64,000 nt of DNA from Whitmania pigra. Taxonomy: Eukaryota > Annelida > Clitellata > Hirudinida > Haemopidae. The notes under the pieces are model-generated. The model was given only the letters and a program-made list of their open reading frames with translations. It searched no databases and had not been told where the DNA came from. The stretch lies in the NCBI GenBank assembly GCA_021613335.1, contig JAJTWR010000377.1:372001-436000 (forward strand). The letters run 5' to 3'. The translations under genes and the position numbers were made by a program. This document shows, one piece after another, positions 37,543 through 51,000 of this stretch (its first letter is position 1; every line of letters starts with the position of its first letter).

Positions 37543-39667
37543 TTAACTCACGAATTGTCCGACGCAGAGGGAGGCATTAGTTCCCCCGAATCCGAACGAG
37601 TTCGTCACGGCAATTCGCCTCTCGACGGGAGATTCCCACTTCCTGGCAGAGTTCCGAACAAAATCGAGTTCGACTCCGAGAGAAGTTGCGTCGTGGAGGT
37701 TCAAGGACGGCGGAAAAATGCCGTCCCTGCAGGCCAGCATGGCAAAAGCCGTTTCGACCGAGCCCGCACCGCCGAGCATGTGACCCAGGGCACCCTTGGT
37801 GGATGAAACTGCAGGGCCGGATGGAAGGGTTCCAGATGAAGACATTGTTGCTCCTTGTTTGAGATCGTTCGATGTTTCACTTTGGCTAACAAAAGTCCTG
37901 TAAATGGCTTGAGCTTCTGCTTTGTCACCCAAAGGGGTTGATGTCGCGTGAGCGTTGACGTAGCCCACCTGAGCTGGGTCGATGCCAGCATCTCTTAGCG
38001 ATGAGGTCATGCATCGTTGGGCTCCCTCGCCGTTCGGAGAAGGTGCGGTAATGTGGCAAGCGTCCGAAGAGAGTCCATAGCCCAGTACCTCTGCCAGCGG
38101 CTCAACCCCTCTTTTGATGGCACTTTCGAGGCTTTCCAGAACCACAATGCATGCTCCTGGTTGGAGATGATCAAAGAAATGAATTAAATTCAGAAAGTTG
38201 AAGTCTTACTAACCAAAAAAGATTTAAAACGATTCTAAAATTAACAAGATGAATGAAGGATTCAGTTGGCAGCATGGAAATAAAAACATCATGAAATATA
38301 ATTGTTAAATACAAAGAGGGACTTAATACTAAATTCAATGATTACACAATGAGTGATGTGCACATATCTCTTAATAATGACAGAATGATGCAAGTGGTTT
38401 TGAAGTCATGACATTTCCTGGCAACAGTCAATCAATTTAATCAATCGATTGTCAGAGAAAAACCTCTAAAAATAATCAATAAATAATAATAATAATAATA
38501 AATAAAAATAATCACAATATGCCAGCTTCCAGGAAACAAAACAAAAACCTAAAGATTCACAACAACCCAACCACCGCTTTCACAAACTTCAAAAACAATC
38601 CCGAAGATCGAACCTTCCGACATGACAAATCCATCCCTAAGACTGTCAAAAGGTCTGGAGGACTCCAGGGGCTTGTCATTGAAGGCCGTGCTCAGGGCCC
38701 TGAGTCTAGAGAAACCAGCCAATGACAGAGGATCGATGCAGGATTCCGTACTTCCGCAGACGGCGATGTCGATGTCTCCGTGCTGGATGAAACGAGACGC
38801 ATCTCCGATGGAATGAAGACCGGAGGTGCAAGCCGTTGCCACAGCGTGGTTGAGTCCCTGAGTCGATCATTCCACCTCTTAACAACCAGGACATTGACAA
38901 AAAACAACAGCAATAGTAATAAGATGGTAATTTCGGCCTGACTTTTATCCCGAACTGCATGCTGACGAGACCTGCTGCCATGTTCGACAGTATCTTCGGA
39001 ACAAAGTGAGGACTGACTTTGTTGTAACCCACTTCAAACTTCTCGACAATGTCTTTAACCTCGTCCAAAGAGACCATGCTCATGCCAATCACAACTCCTG
39101 TGCAAGCATTTTTACTTTTTTGTATAGTACAGCACCTGAAAGTAACATATGTTCAAGTTGGTGGAAGCCTAACCTAAGGCTTGCAACGACAAGCATGATA
39201 AATAAATGATTTACCCCTCTACAATCATTAAACGAATTGGAAGCTAACCAGTCCTCATTTGAGTTTCAATGCTGTTGAAATCCAGCTTTGCCTGGGTAAT
39301 GGCTTCATTTGCAGCAGTCAAAGCAAAAAGAGACCCACGGGAGCTGGATCTCAAATCCACTTTGAACTTCATTGAATTCAAATTAAATTCTCCAGGACCA
39401 TTCCCTCTTCTGACGAAACCGGCCACTTTAGACGGTATGCTTGCATATTCTGAATCGATCAGAGTTTACATAAAAAGAACTATGTTTCTGAATGATATTT
39501 CCAGATATAAACACTTCAAATCAGTAACCTTGGCCCTCCAGAGCTGCTAATCCACATTTTCCTTCTATGAGTCTCTCCCATACCAAAGGGGTTCCAACAC
39601 CTAAACACGTCACCAATCCAATCCCAGTGGCTACCACCCTCCTCCTGTTAGCCAGACTAGCAGACAT
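37543..39667 (-). CDS. OXSM: Mitochondrial 3-oxoacyl-[ACP] synthase (beta-ketoacyl synthase II)
   Basis: Five exons, minus strand: 39667-39529, 39449-39249, 39097-38943, 38857-38614, 38156-37543 (450 aa, close to the human protein). It condenses malonyl-ACP with acyl-ACP in mitochondrial fatty-acid synthesis, the pathway feeding lipoate. Key blocks are [34 protein letters not shown], the nucleophile Cys175 in [11 protein letters not shown], His316 in [11 protein letters not shown], and Lys367/His372 in [24 protein letters not shown] ends the fold. The start is the ATG at 39667; only about ten residues precede the conserved core, so a mitochondrial leader is short or encoded upstream. A Ser/Thr-rich insert of about 20 residues follows TFV before the 367/372 motif. 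Confidence 0.95.
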
Positions 39668-39965
39668 TGTCAACAAAAAAAATATGCGATCCCCGATCGA
39701 AGAACACCGACAACCAAAGAAATCGCAAATTCTAATTTTACTAAATTGTCTAGAAAAATATTTAACAACTTATTTATTTAATTTTTTACTTCATATAAAC
39801 AATAAATGAAGAATTTTAACTTTTCTTTTAAAGTGTACCTGATCACAACAAGAGCCTTGGATCTATCGTATCGATGAAATAGGAGTTTAGCAGATTCACG
39901 ATAAAGATGTGCTACTGATGATATAAAAACTGCATTGATATTGAATACTATAACTAGACTTAATC
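39668..39965. promoter_or_regulatory. Bidirectional promoter region between OXSM and TDG
   Basis: Only 298 bases separate the two start codons, which face away from each other. No TATA box is clear for either gene, so a shared housekeeping promoter is likely (inference). Confidence 0.55.
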
Positions 39966-42216
39966 ATGCCAAAAATTAAGCAAGAACTTATTACAAACTT
40001 GTTGCCAGTGAAGAAGAAGAGGGATAGGTTTAATGGTAAAACCGAGGAAGAAGTATTAGAAATGACTCTTCCAGACCATTTGGTTCCCGGATTAGATTTA
40101 ATTATTGTGCGTTTAAATTTATTTTAAATTTTGTGCTAAGAGAAATTACAATATATGGTTTAATTTCTCAGATAGGCATTAATCCTGGCTTAACAGCTGC
40201 TTATATTGGTCACCATTATGCTGGTCCTGGGAACCACTTTTGTATGTTCTTGTCACGCAATTATCTTTTATATGAAATATTATTTTCATTCAAATGAACT
40301 TTCAGGGAAGTGTCTATATCTCAGTGGTCTGATACCAGAACCTATGAATGCTTACGATGATGCGAAACTCAAAGAATTTGGCATTGGTTTTACCAACATT
40401 GTTTCTCGTACTTCAAGAGGCAGCTCAGATTTGACGAGGTCCATTTTCTGTCTATTTTATATTACTGATTTTAAAAAATGTTTTAGGAATCCACTGTGAA
40501 ATTAAATGCTTGCAAAAAGTCAGACAATTAAAAGTCTTAAATTATAAAACTCTTTAGGAAAGAAATTAAAGAGGGGGCTGAAATTCTCCTTGAAAAGATC
40601 AAAACATATCAACCAAAAATTGCTGTCTTCAATGGAAAAGGTGATTATAGTCGTAGGAGTTGTTCATTTAATGGAAGCATGGAACATAAACACTTTTTTG
40701 AAGCCTGGAATTTTTTCTTGTCATTTACTAATCATCCCCTGTCGATAAAGGGGCAGTTTTTCATTTTCTTGAATTATATTAATATTGTTAAAATAAAAAA
40801 TCATCAGTAATAAAAATAATAATTAATTAATTAACTGATTAATTTTTTTACAAAAAACCTGATTTCTTCAAGTTTACTCATTCGAACATTTTCATTTGTT
40901 TAAATAAACAGGAATCTATGAGGTATTTTGTGGCCACAAGAATTTCTTCATTGGAAAACAGCCGGAACCATTTCCTGGAACAAACACGGTCAGCATCTCT
41001 AATGATAATTATTAATAACATTAATAATAATAGTAATAGCAGTAATAATTTAATTTATAATGGTAATAATAATAATAATATCCAATTTATAAGATACCAT
41101 TGCAGGCATAACCACATTCGATTGTAATAATTCGTTAATAACACTAAAAGCCAAAATAATAAAACATAATTCCACTTCATCTTCAGGCAGTCTTTGTCAT
41201 GCCATCTTCCAGTGCCAGATGCTCTCAGCTACCAAGGGCTGTTGACAAGATTCCTTTCTACTCGGCCTTAAAGAAACTCAGGGACCACTTGAGAGGGGAC
41301 GCACCTCACGTCCAAGAGTCGGAATTGGTCTTTCCAGATCTCGATCTGAAGGTCGAGCCCAAGAAGGAAAAACTGGAAAGGGAAGATGCGGAATCATCTC
41401 CGGTAAATCCGACGACTCCCGTGAAAAGGGGCCGGAAGAGGAAAGTGAAATCTTTGGACGAGGGTCCCTCGGATGGTCGAGACGGGACCAATGCAGAGGC
41501 CCCGGTTCCATGCCCACTGTCGAATGTCATTGTCAAGGACGAACCGTTGGATGGTAATTTGGCTTGACCAATTTTCATATTTATTCGAGCTTTGTTATCG
41601 AGATTATGGTTATGGTTAAGTATGTGGATACATAATAATGTTTGGACAATGATAAGTTTTATTTTATGCACGAGTTTATTATTACTATTATTAATATTAT
41701 TGTTGATGTTGTTTTTCAAGAGGATTCTATTGTTATTGTTGTACTACTAAAATTATCTTATTATTATTGTTATTATTGTTTTAAGTTGGGGCTGTAATCA
41801 ATCATTGCACATTTATCTTTGAGAAGTAAATGATTTTAAAATTAAATTATAGAAAATATTAGCATTATACTAAATATAAATAATAAAGTAATGTAGTAAC
41901 TAAGGCTGCTGAATTCTCAGATGGCCCGTCAGGATTGCAATCTCACTGGATGTACACAAGAGGCACTGATTTCAACTACTCTGGCCATCCAGTCATCAAG
42001 CAGGAACCAAACATGGAGGATCAAACATCATCTTATCCTAGTCTGCCTCTCATGGATTTTTCAGGTCTTGACAACCAGCCATTGGCTGCACCATCATCAT
42101 CTTCATCATCCTTCCATGCTAGCCATGGTGCAGCCATATCCCCGTACTTTAATTGGGGTGGAATGAGTTACAGTCTCTCAGGGACCGGAATGACTTATCG
42201 TCATGACAACCAGTGA
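39966..42216 (+). CDS. TDG: G/T mismatch-specific thymine-DNA glycosylase
   Basis: Seven exons: 39966-40106, 40172-40241, 40306-40438, 40558-40640, 40912-40988, 41187-41553, 41921-42216 (388 aa, phases consistent). The core is [20 protein letters not shown], then [20 protein letters not shown] with catalytic Asn51, [27 protein letters not shown] and the DNA-intercalation loop [14 protein letters not shown] (from residue 173). It removes T or U opposite G and oxidised methylcytosines, starting base-excision repair in the nucleus. The C-terminal extension is Lys/Glu- and Ser-rich with VKDEP and IKQEP, which fit the SUMO-attachment pattern; vertebrate TDG is also SUMOylated near its C-terminus. 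The N-terminus is much shorter than in vertebrates. Confidence 0.95.
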
Positions 42217-42830
42217 AGGATGTCTGTGAAATTGTGCGAACAATTTTTTTGTGTGGAACGTAGTTTCTGTAGTTTTTGTTAAGTATGGTAATATCTTTGT
42301 CGCATTTGCGAAGATTTAAACTTGTTATAAAGCAATTGATTATTATTTTATTTTTTGGTAATTTGCAGATGTCCTTTTGTAGTCAAGCTATTTGATCGTG
42401 TTGCTATACTTGGTTTTTGAAGTGCTATTCGTCCCGCAATAAAAAAAATTGTCCGTTCGATGTTTCAGCTTTTGCTTCCACTTAGTATTCGAAGCGACTG
42501 GCACATTGGGATTTTCGTCGTTTCTAATATTACTAAAATGTAAATTTGTAATTAAGTCTAAAGATTTGGAGATCGAGAAGAAAAATAATAATGAAACAAT
42601 ATTTGCAAACGTTTAATTTTTATGTGCAGTTTTTATTAAATTACTATTTTTAAAAATTTCTAATATATAAAAAATTACACAATTATCATTAGTCTTACCT
42701 AACTAAAACAAAAAGTTAATGAACGAAATTGGTTACGTTTATTTATGGTTTTCCATTGTTTATTTCTCTTGTCGTTTTGTGATCGGCTCGCAGCATCATT
42801 AGTTTTTCTATTTTGACAAAAAATTAAGTT
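42217..42830. other. TDG 3' UTR and KIN17 5' flank
   Basis: AATAAA at 42438-42443 is a good TDG poly(A) signal. The rest is AT-rich up to the KIN17 start; no other gene. Confidence 0.6.
42438..42443 (+). terminator. TDG poly(A) signal AATAAA
   Basis: About 220 bases after the TDG stop, in an A-rich run. Confidence 0.55.
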
Positions 42831-44537
42831 ATGGGTAAAGAAAAGGCAGGATTCTTGACACCGAAAGCCATCAGCAACCGAATCAAAGCGAAAGGACTTC
42901 AAAAGCTGAGATGGTACTGTCAGATGTGTCAAAAACAGTGCAGGGACGAGAATGGTTTCAAGTGTCATACGATGAGTGAATCCCATCAGAGGCAGCTACT
43001 TCTCGTGGCCGACAATCCTCACAAATTCGTGGACACATTTTCATATGACTTTAACGATTCCTTTATAAACTTGCTGAGCAGAAGGTTTGGCACGAAACGA
43101 GTTCATTGCAACGTAGTCTATCAGGAATACATCGCTGATAGAAACCACACTCACATGAACAGTACGCGATGGCTGTCCCTCACTGAGTACGTCAAGTGGC
43201 TCGGACGAAAGGGCATATGTACCGTAGACGAAACTGAAAAGGGTTGGTTCGTCCAATACATAGACAGGAGTCCCGAGGCAATCATGAGGCAGCAGGACCG
43301 AGAGGATTTCGAAAAGGCCAAAATGATGGAATTGGAGATGGAAGAGAAGAGAATAAAACGAATGGTCGAAAGAGGGGCGAAGGAGTATGAAAAGATAAAG
43401 AAACAACAGGAGGAGGCAGATCCTAAGCTTTGGGAGTTGAACAGGTCTGAAGAAGATGAAAAGGTCGTCTTCAAGGTGCCCGCAGTTCCAAAGACCAAGA
43501 TTGACCCGACCAAGGTTCAAGAGAATGTCCTGCTCAAGGCAGCCCAGCAGAAGAGGGAGGAAGAGATGAATAAACTGGAGACATCCAGCAGAGCCAGTTC
43601 CAAATTGTCCGAGAGCACCAAACGCAAACTCTCGGCACTCGAAGAAATCAGACTGGTTGGAATAAGAGGATATATAATATATGACATATTGTTTTAATAT
43701 TATTTATACAACTTATAATGTAAAATATATTTATTTTATATTCTTTATTAGATATTCAGATTAACCACGTGATATAATTTTCAGCTGGATGAGAAGAAAA
43801 AAGCCAGGTCGGAGAGAAGGGACCATTGGATTGTCGATGGGATCGTAGTCAAAGTTGTGACAAAAAAGGCAGGAGAAGAATTCTACAACAAGAAGGGCGT
43901 CATACTAGAAGTGAAAAACAAGTACGAAGCAGTCGTCTGCCTCATCGACGGCAACGACGAGGTCACTCTTCACCAGTCGGATCTAAGGACGGTTCTACCT
44001 GCCATAGGTAAGGAAAATCTATTACGACCAAAATTTTATTATTATTTCTATTTTATTTTCATTATATTTTGAAATTATTACATCATGTCATGTTGTCCAA
44101 TTAATTTAAAATCATCTTATTATTATTTTCATTATTATTATTTTTGCTATTGTTCAACCAAGTTACAAGTTTATTTATAATGTGATTTTAAGTATTACAT
44201 GATCCTTTAACGTAATACTTAGGCAAGCACGTGCTGCTGGTCAATGGTCCATACAGAGGTTGTAAAGCAACGTTAAAGTCGATTGAAGAAGATAAATTTT
44301 CTTGCACAATTTGCTTAGAATCAGTGAGTTCTTATTATTATTAATATTATTGTTGTTATAAATATTATTCATCAGTTAATTAATAAATTTTACTATAACT
44401 TTGTTTAGCTATTACTTTTGTATTAGCTTATTTTCTTAATTTGTTTCACATGTTTGTTATTAATTTGTTTACAGGGAAATTCCAAGGGGAAGATCGTAAG
44501 CAACATCGACTACGAAGACGTCTGCAAAATTTTCTGA
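42831..44537 (+). CDS. KIN: DNA/RNA-binding protein KIN17
   Basis: Four exons: 42831-43655, 43785-44007, 44223-44323, 44475-44537 (403 aa; human about 393). The start MGKEKAGFLTPKAISNRIKA is nearly invariant in the family. A C2H2 zinc finger follows (C30, C33, H46, H52: WYCQMCQKQC ... CHTMSESH), then the winged-helix region with TRWLSLTEYVKWLGRKGIC and a charged helix rich in Lys/Glu. The C-terminal tandem SH3-like (KOW-type) domain covers the last three exons (DHWIVDGIVVKVVTKKAGEE, then HVLLVNGPYRGCKATL and SNIDYEDVCKIF). It acts in the nucleus in DNA replication/repair and RNA processing. Exon 1 alone encodes two thirds of the protein. Confidence 0.96.
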
Positions 44538-44593
44538 TGCCCTTTGAGACATTCTGTGACTTGAGCAAACAGTTTTTAATATACGTTTGTGTA

Positions 44594-44599
44594 AATAAA
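44594..44599 (+). terminator. KIN17 poly(A) signal AATAAA
   Basis: About 57 bases after the stop; another AATAAA lies at 44784-44789. Confidence 0.45.
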
Positions 44600-45013
44600 T
44601 ATTTTATAATTGATTTAAATTTTCTTTTTGAACAAAAGCACTTCTAGTAAATTTATTTAAGCTTCAAAAGTGCTTACAAGATTAAAACAGTTTTTAAGAT
44701 GTCAAAGCTGGGAGATCAGTGTTAAATGTTCAAGTATTTGAATAAGTTGATTGAAATCAAGCATTGTTGCCATCACATTTGGTAATAAACATTTTTAACT
44801 TAAATCTAATTTGCTTCAAAGTTGTTTGCAAAACCATGTCATAGGACCTCGACCACAAAACAATCACGTGCACCACTTAAAAGTGCACAATAATTGATTG
44901 ATTAATATTAACAACTTTATAAATATCTAACTCAAAGTTTTCTGCAAAAGCAGGACAATATTAATCTTGTTCAAAACTAAATGTTCAGCAGTTTCCTTGT
45001 TGAGTTTGAAAAA
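44600..45013. other. Intergenic between convergent genes
   Basis: Holds the KIN17 3' end and the 3' flank of the mesothelin-like gene; nothing else seen. Confidence 0.45.
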
Positions 45014-48000
45014 TCAGAATTCCCTCAGTACCACTGCCAAAAATGCCAGAACCAAAACCAAAGCATTGCTTCCCAGCCTTTCACCTATTCAATTAAAATT
45101 ATTTAGTAAATAGTCAATAAATAGTTACATAATGCTTCTTATACTTTTAATATTTGATTTGTCAAGGCCAGGATTACAGATCATATTACACATGGTATAA
45201 CAACTTTCTAAAGTTCATTTTTATTATTCATTTATTTATTTTTTATTTATTAAGCATCAAACTGAAGGGTCTTTGAGACCATTAACACAAGTCTATACAA
45301 TTTACATATAAAAATTATTATATTTAATATTATTAATATATTTAATTTTAAAATTTATATTTAATATATTATTATATTTAATATTATAACAAAAAATGTA
45401 AACATTTTTAATTTGAAAAATTGATAAATAAACATTTAACCTATTCCACTGTCTCCAGTTAGAGAAAGTGCAATTTCTGATTTTATCGAAGACAATTTGT
45501 CTTCTATGATTTTCTTCTTGTTGGCATCAAGTGATTTCAGCTGACTGCTGGTAATTCTAGCAGCTTGATCCAGGCTCAGCTGCTGTAGCTGCTCTGCTGT
45601 GAATCCCTGGGAATGGTTGATAAATTAATAATGATAATTTCTTTATTATTAATTATGAATTCGGGCACTTTGTTTTCTTGGGAAGAGACATTTTGGGTTG
45701 TAATAAAACTTAATAAATAAGCAAATGTTAAATCGGCTGATAACCCAATCGTTAAATTAATTATAACTTTATTGTTATTAATTATGGGGCATCTTTATTT
45801 GAAATTATAATTAAAATAAAATATAGCATATTTGAATGAATATCATGAATGATATTTACGTAACACTGACATTGAATTGCATTGGTGAAATGAATGGAAT
45901 TGAAGAGGGGCTTATGAATCTCAACTGCTCATTGGACAGTTTGCTCAGGTCATCCTTTGTCAAGCCCCCTGAAATGAAAACTCTGATTGGCCAATCGATC
46001 CGATTTGATTTGATTAAAATAACTGAGCAGTAAAATAATGTGTGCATTAGGAGTTGTTCATAAAGTACGACACGAATTAGAAAATTTAAAAAAATAAATA
46101 AATGATAAAATTCAAAAATTTTATATTTGTTATGTTAAATAAATGTTAAATTTTTAATATGCTGATTCTATATAATATTTGGGAATGAAGCTAAGAAAAT
46201 CGCGATTAGCTTTGTTTCAGACAGATCGCTAATGGCCCAGTATTTCAAACATTGGAGAAAGGTAATTTGTATACATCATCGTATAATGCTTATATTAAAG
46301 TATACATACCCAGGAGTAAACAGGATTATCAAAAAGAAGTTAATGAGATATGGACTAAAATCAAGTCTGATGCTACTTTATAACTGCATTTGAGAAAGTG
46401 GGGAGAGTGTCTGAGGTTTGTGACAGAGTGTGACATGGGGATTTAAAATGGTCCAAAATAGCGTGACATACTCTCTGAACGACCCCTTAAGAATTAAATA
46501 GATTTACTGAAATCATTAATGATCGTATTGAATTCCCACTACATAATTCCAAACTACATTTTGTTAAGTTATAAAAGATTGTAAATCGTGATTGATACAA
46601 GTTCAATCGCAAACCAATCAGACTGCCAAGGGCGTAAATGTTGCTAGGGGTCCAAGAAGAAGGCGAAGGCCCGAGACACGAGGGATCCTTGACCGCCTTC
46701 AGGAACTCTGCCATCTGATTTTCAGCACATTCCTCAAGCTGTCCGATATTTTGGAAGGATTCGCTATTGAAGTTAAATTTAAAAGAATGTATTTTTAAAA
46801 CACCGCCAAACACAACCGAAAGTATTGTAAAAATTGGCCATTGATCTATGAATTAACAATTAACATCCCACTGTTTTATTATTAATGGGTTGCATTACAA
46901 TAAAATATTAATTTATTATTATATATAAAATACAATCCAGTATTAATTATTAATATTTTATTTTTATTATCATATTGAATTACATTGTCGGTTTTTACAA
47001 TTGTTTTACAAATGTTTTACCAATGTGTTAAATAAACTCTCAACAAAGCAATTGAACCATAAATTCTTGAATCTCAAAACTAAATTTTCCAGAACTTCTT
47101 TATACTCACCAAACAACCATAAAAGGAATAGTAGAAATGTCGATCACAATGGCACCGCAGATGACCTCACCCATTGACCTCAGCTGGGGTGACCTTAAAA
47201 AGGTCAGATTGTTTTTCAATAGGTTTTTCTTGACGCTCCCAAAGGCAGACGACAACTGAACGTAAACATTGAAAAATTACTCATTATTAATTACAAAGTT
47301 TTGATTCATGATTTACTTTATTTGATAATGCGATGGGAATGCATTTCGAAAATACATGGCGGTAATGTAAATTAATTTAATTGTTGCTGCACATAAAATT
47401 AATCAAAAAATAATATTATGAGTAGTAGCAATCACATTAGATGGGCGGATTGATGGATGGACGAACGGACAGATAGATAGATGGATGGATGGATAGATAC
47501 GTGGATGTATCGAAGAGTGGGTAGATTGATGAAATGATGGATGGATGAAAGATCATTGGAGTGTGACGCTTCAAAGACAAGCTCCTGACCTTAAAAAAAA
47601 AACCAATTCGAAAAACAAAACAGCCACCTTCTCATCATTCCACAGTCCGTTCCTCCCGATGGCACTGATGGCCTCAACTTGATCCAAAACCAAACTGGAA
47701 ATCTCAGCTGGAGAAAGACCGCTGATTATTCCAGCTGAACTTGTGATGATGTCGGCTGTCCATTTGCCAGGATCGCTGCCATAAGCCTGGGTTGTTGTTT
47801 TATTTTAATATTATTACTGTCATGATTATAAATATATGTCGTAAATATAAATTAAGGCAATTAAAACAAATAATAAATCACGTAAATAACACTAATTTGT
47901 TATTCAATAGCATTGTTAATAACTTAATAATTAATGTTAAAATAACATCAGACGTAAGAGGTACAACTCATACGTTCTTTGCCAAAATAGCAAGGGCATT

Positions 48001-51000
48001 CCACTGGCTCTCATTGAATCCGTCCACTCGGCCCAAAATGTCGACGCAATTGACAAAGTCCTCTTTCGACATCGTTCCAAGTTGAGACGCCGTCAGCTCA
48101 ACCACGTTTCTGGACATCTGGTAGATCAAGGGACATGTCACTTTGGAGGCTGAAACAAATTATGATCAACAACAGTTATTATTAAATTATATTATGCAAA
48201 CTGTTTAAGTGTTAGTAGAATTATTTAAAAGCGGTATATTGTTTTGAATGATATTTTATGAAAGTTGTTAAGTAGTTAGATTTAGTTGACAAATAAATTT
48301 TCACAACCATCCAAAGTCATACAAATTATTAAGCAATTACAGCGACAAGACATCAAAATGCGGATTCTTAAATCATGCAAACATTTGCAAATGCAGATAC
48401 AAAACAAACAAAATAACAGAATCACATCCAAACATTCCCATCAGAAAACTGTAAAAAAAAGCCAAAAATACCAGCTTGTCTCTTTCTCCTTGTTACTGAC
48501 GCAAGTCCATTGCACTCTGTCGAAGCTTCGACTGCCATCAGCCTTTGGTACGTCATCATCCTAGGGCACATTTCCAGAGCCTTGAAGCCTGCCGAAACCC
48601 TTTCTTCCGAGATTGCATCCCATTTCTCGTATAAGCCGCTCAATATGGGCAGGAAGCCACAGAGAAATTTCTGTTGGATGGTTATGAAGATGTGATTTTA
48701 TTTATTGGTAAGCTTTTGAAGGGATGAGTGATGAAAATGTCTTTTGTGTATTTTACGATATTACATGAATAAATTAATACGTTCAATTACTAATAAATGT
48801 TGATTTAACAATTTTGCCAAAAGTTTTGAAAAATACGACCTTCGGAATTTTATTGAACTCCTCGTCTGACATCTGATCAATCAAGGAACCGAGTTGTGCG
48901 ACATCATTGGCGTTTGTGAAACTTTAAGAATAACGCTTAATTTGTACTTGTAATTAATTAATTTTTTACTGTCATTATGTAAATATTCAATATGGTCACA
49001 GTTATTAGTCAATGTTATCGTCGCCATCATCATCATCATTTTCCAACTTGAGATTTTTGGCGCAATTGTAGACGGCGTTCCTGGCCCGGCAGTTGATGAC
49101 GTCAGCCTGGAGAACGTCAACGTCAAAGAGGAACTCTTCGCACGTCACGTTCAACTGGAAGAAGTTTTCCACGGCGATGGAAAGGAAGAGACTGCTGTCC
49201 TCACCGGTGCACGTCAAACTCCTCAGTGATGCGTTGTTCTGGAAAAGTGGAATGTAAAGTTTAGTTCTGGTTGCGGTTTTGCTGTGATTGTAATTTTTCA
49301 ATATGTATTATCTTTTCGTTGTTGCTGATATTGTTGTTGCTGGAATTGTTTCATTTGTTTGTTTTATTTTTTAGGTTAAAAAAAAACTAAATCTCACAAT
49401 TACTGTTGAAGAAAAAGGTAGCCCAAGTTAATTGCAATATGATTATAAATTACCTTAAGCATTACGTCGATTTTACAATAAAAGTTAATGTAGTGGTTAA
49501 ATTATTACAAATGTCAAAAATCTCAACATTTGTAATGCATTATTAAAGCTATTATTTCCTCACTCTCAAACAAAACTCCATCTTCTCTCTGATCACAGCA
49601 GCCGGAATGTTTCCCGGCATTTCACAGGCCATCTTTTCACAAATCCGTCTGATTGACAAGGAGCTTTTCAGTAGTTCCAAAGTGCTGATTCTATAAAGAT
49701 TGGAACCAACAATCAATCATTCACTAAGTGGTCTGCAATATTTGGAGAATATGTATACACACTTATGGGCAATATTATTTTACTATATTGTTTATTGATA
49801 AAATTTACCATATTATAATTAACTAAAATGTAAATATTGATGATTAATAGTATTTTAATAATGTATTTAATACTTGAGTTTAGGAAGAAAGGCAATAAGC
49901 CTGGGAGACAAGAGAATATCCGGTCTCTTATTGGCTAAACTCTCAATGACGTCAACGATTAATTTTGTCTGTAAAAGCAACGACAATTAGCGCGATCGAA
50001 TCAATTTCACATATTAATGTAATTTATGAATAAAAAATGAATAACTATAACTTTTTAACAACAACAACAAATATATTTAATATACATATAAAGTTAATAT
50101 ATTAACATTTTTATGTATAGTTATATTAGGCAGTTTTATATTTATAAGTGTAAACATTACTAATAGTTATAATCTAGTGGACTCAGTCACTCAATCACTC
50201 AATCAAAGACTTGTTAATAATAACTTAATCATCGCCATAAATGTAATAATAAAAAATGGAGCAAAGTCTCAAAATGCCCTTACCACGGAATCAGATATCC
50301 ATGCAGCTTCTGGACAAATTTCCATTAAGCATAGCTGCAGAACCAGTTTGGCATCAATAGAACGAAGCTCATCTGGGGTCATGAACCCTGCTGGCAAGGT
50401 CAACATAGATTTGCAATGGTCAACAAAGCTGGATGAACATTGGTCAAATATAGTGGACACCTTGTTTGAAAGAAAAATTCGAACAGTTTTAATACAATAT
50501 TGTAAAACATAGTAGAAGATTAATCTAATAGTATTGCATTATTTATTTAATCATGTTAATATTACTTTAATAATTATTCTTACAGTAATAAGTATTTTTT
50601 TAGTAACATGTAATAATAGTAATTATTATTGCAGTTGTAATAATTGCAATTGTAATTTTAATTATACAATGACAACTATAATAAAATTACATTCATCACC
50701 ATCACAATCTGACAACATTAATTGTAACAATAATAATTTATTTGAACCAAGGTGGGATCAGTCCCCAGGTATACTCCTTTGTCCAAAATGATTCCACAAG
50801 CGTCATTTTTCATGTCCTTGATATCTTTCACTGTCAAGAGTTGTTTTACCAACAGAAAGTCCATCTGATCTTCTGATATTTGGCTTCCATTTAGCATCTG
50901 AATTTATGTAATTTAATTTTTTCTTAAAATCTTGCATTTTTATTAATTTTAGATGATGTCCATTATTATTTTTATTATTATTAAAAAAAATTGTTAGTTG

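Noticed and set aside
43041..43520. 159- and 120-codon minus-strand frames inside KIN17 exon 1
   Set aside because: Antisense shadows of a strongly supported gene.
48286..48695. Plus-strand frames over the mesothelin-like exons
   Set aside because: Shadows of the minus-strand exon 48670-48472, whose partner in copy 2 keeps the minus-strand frame.
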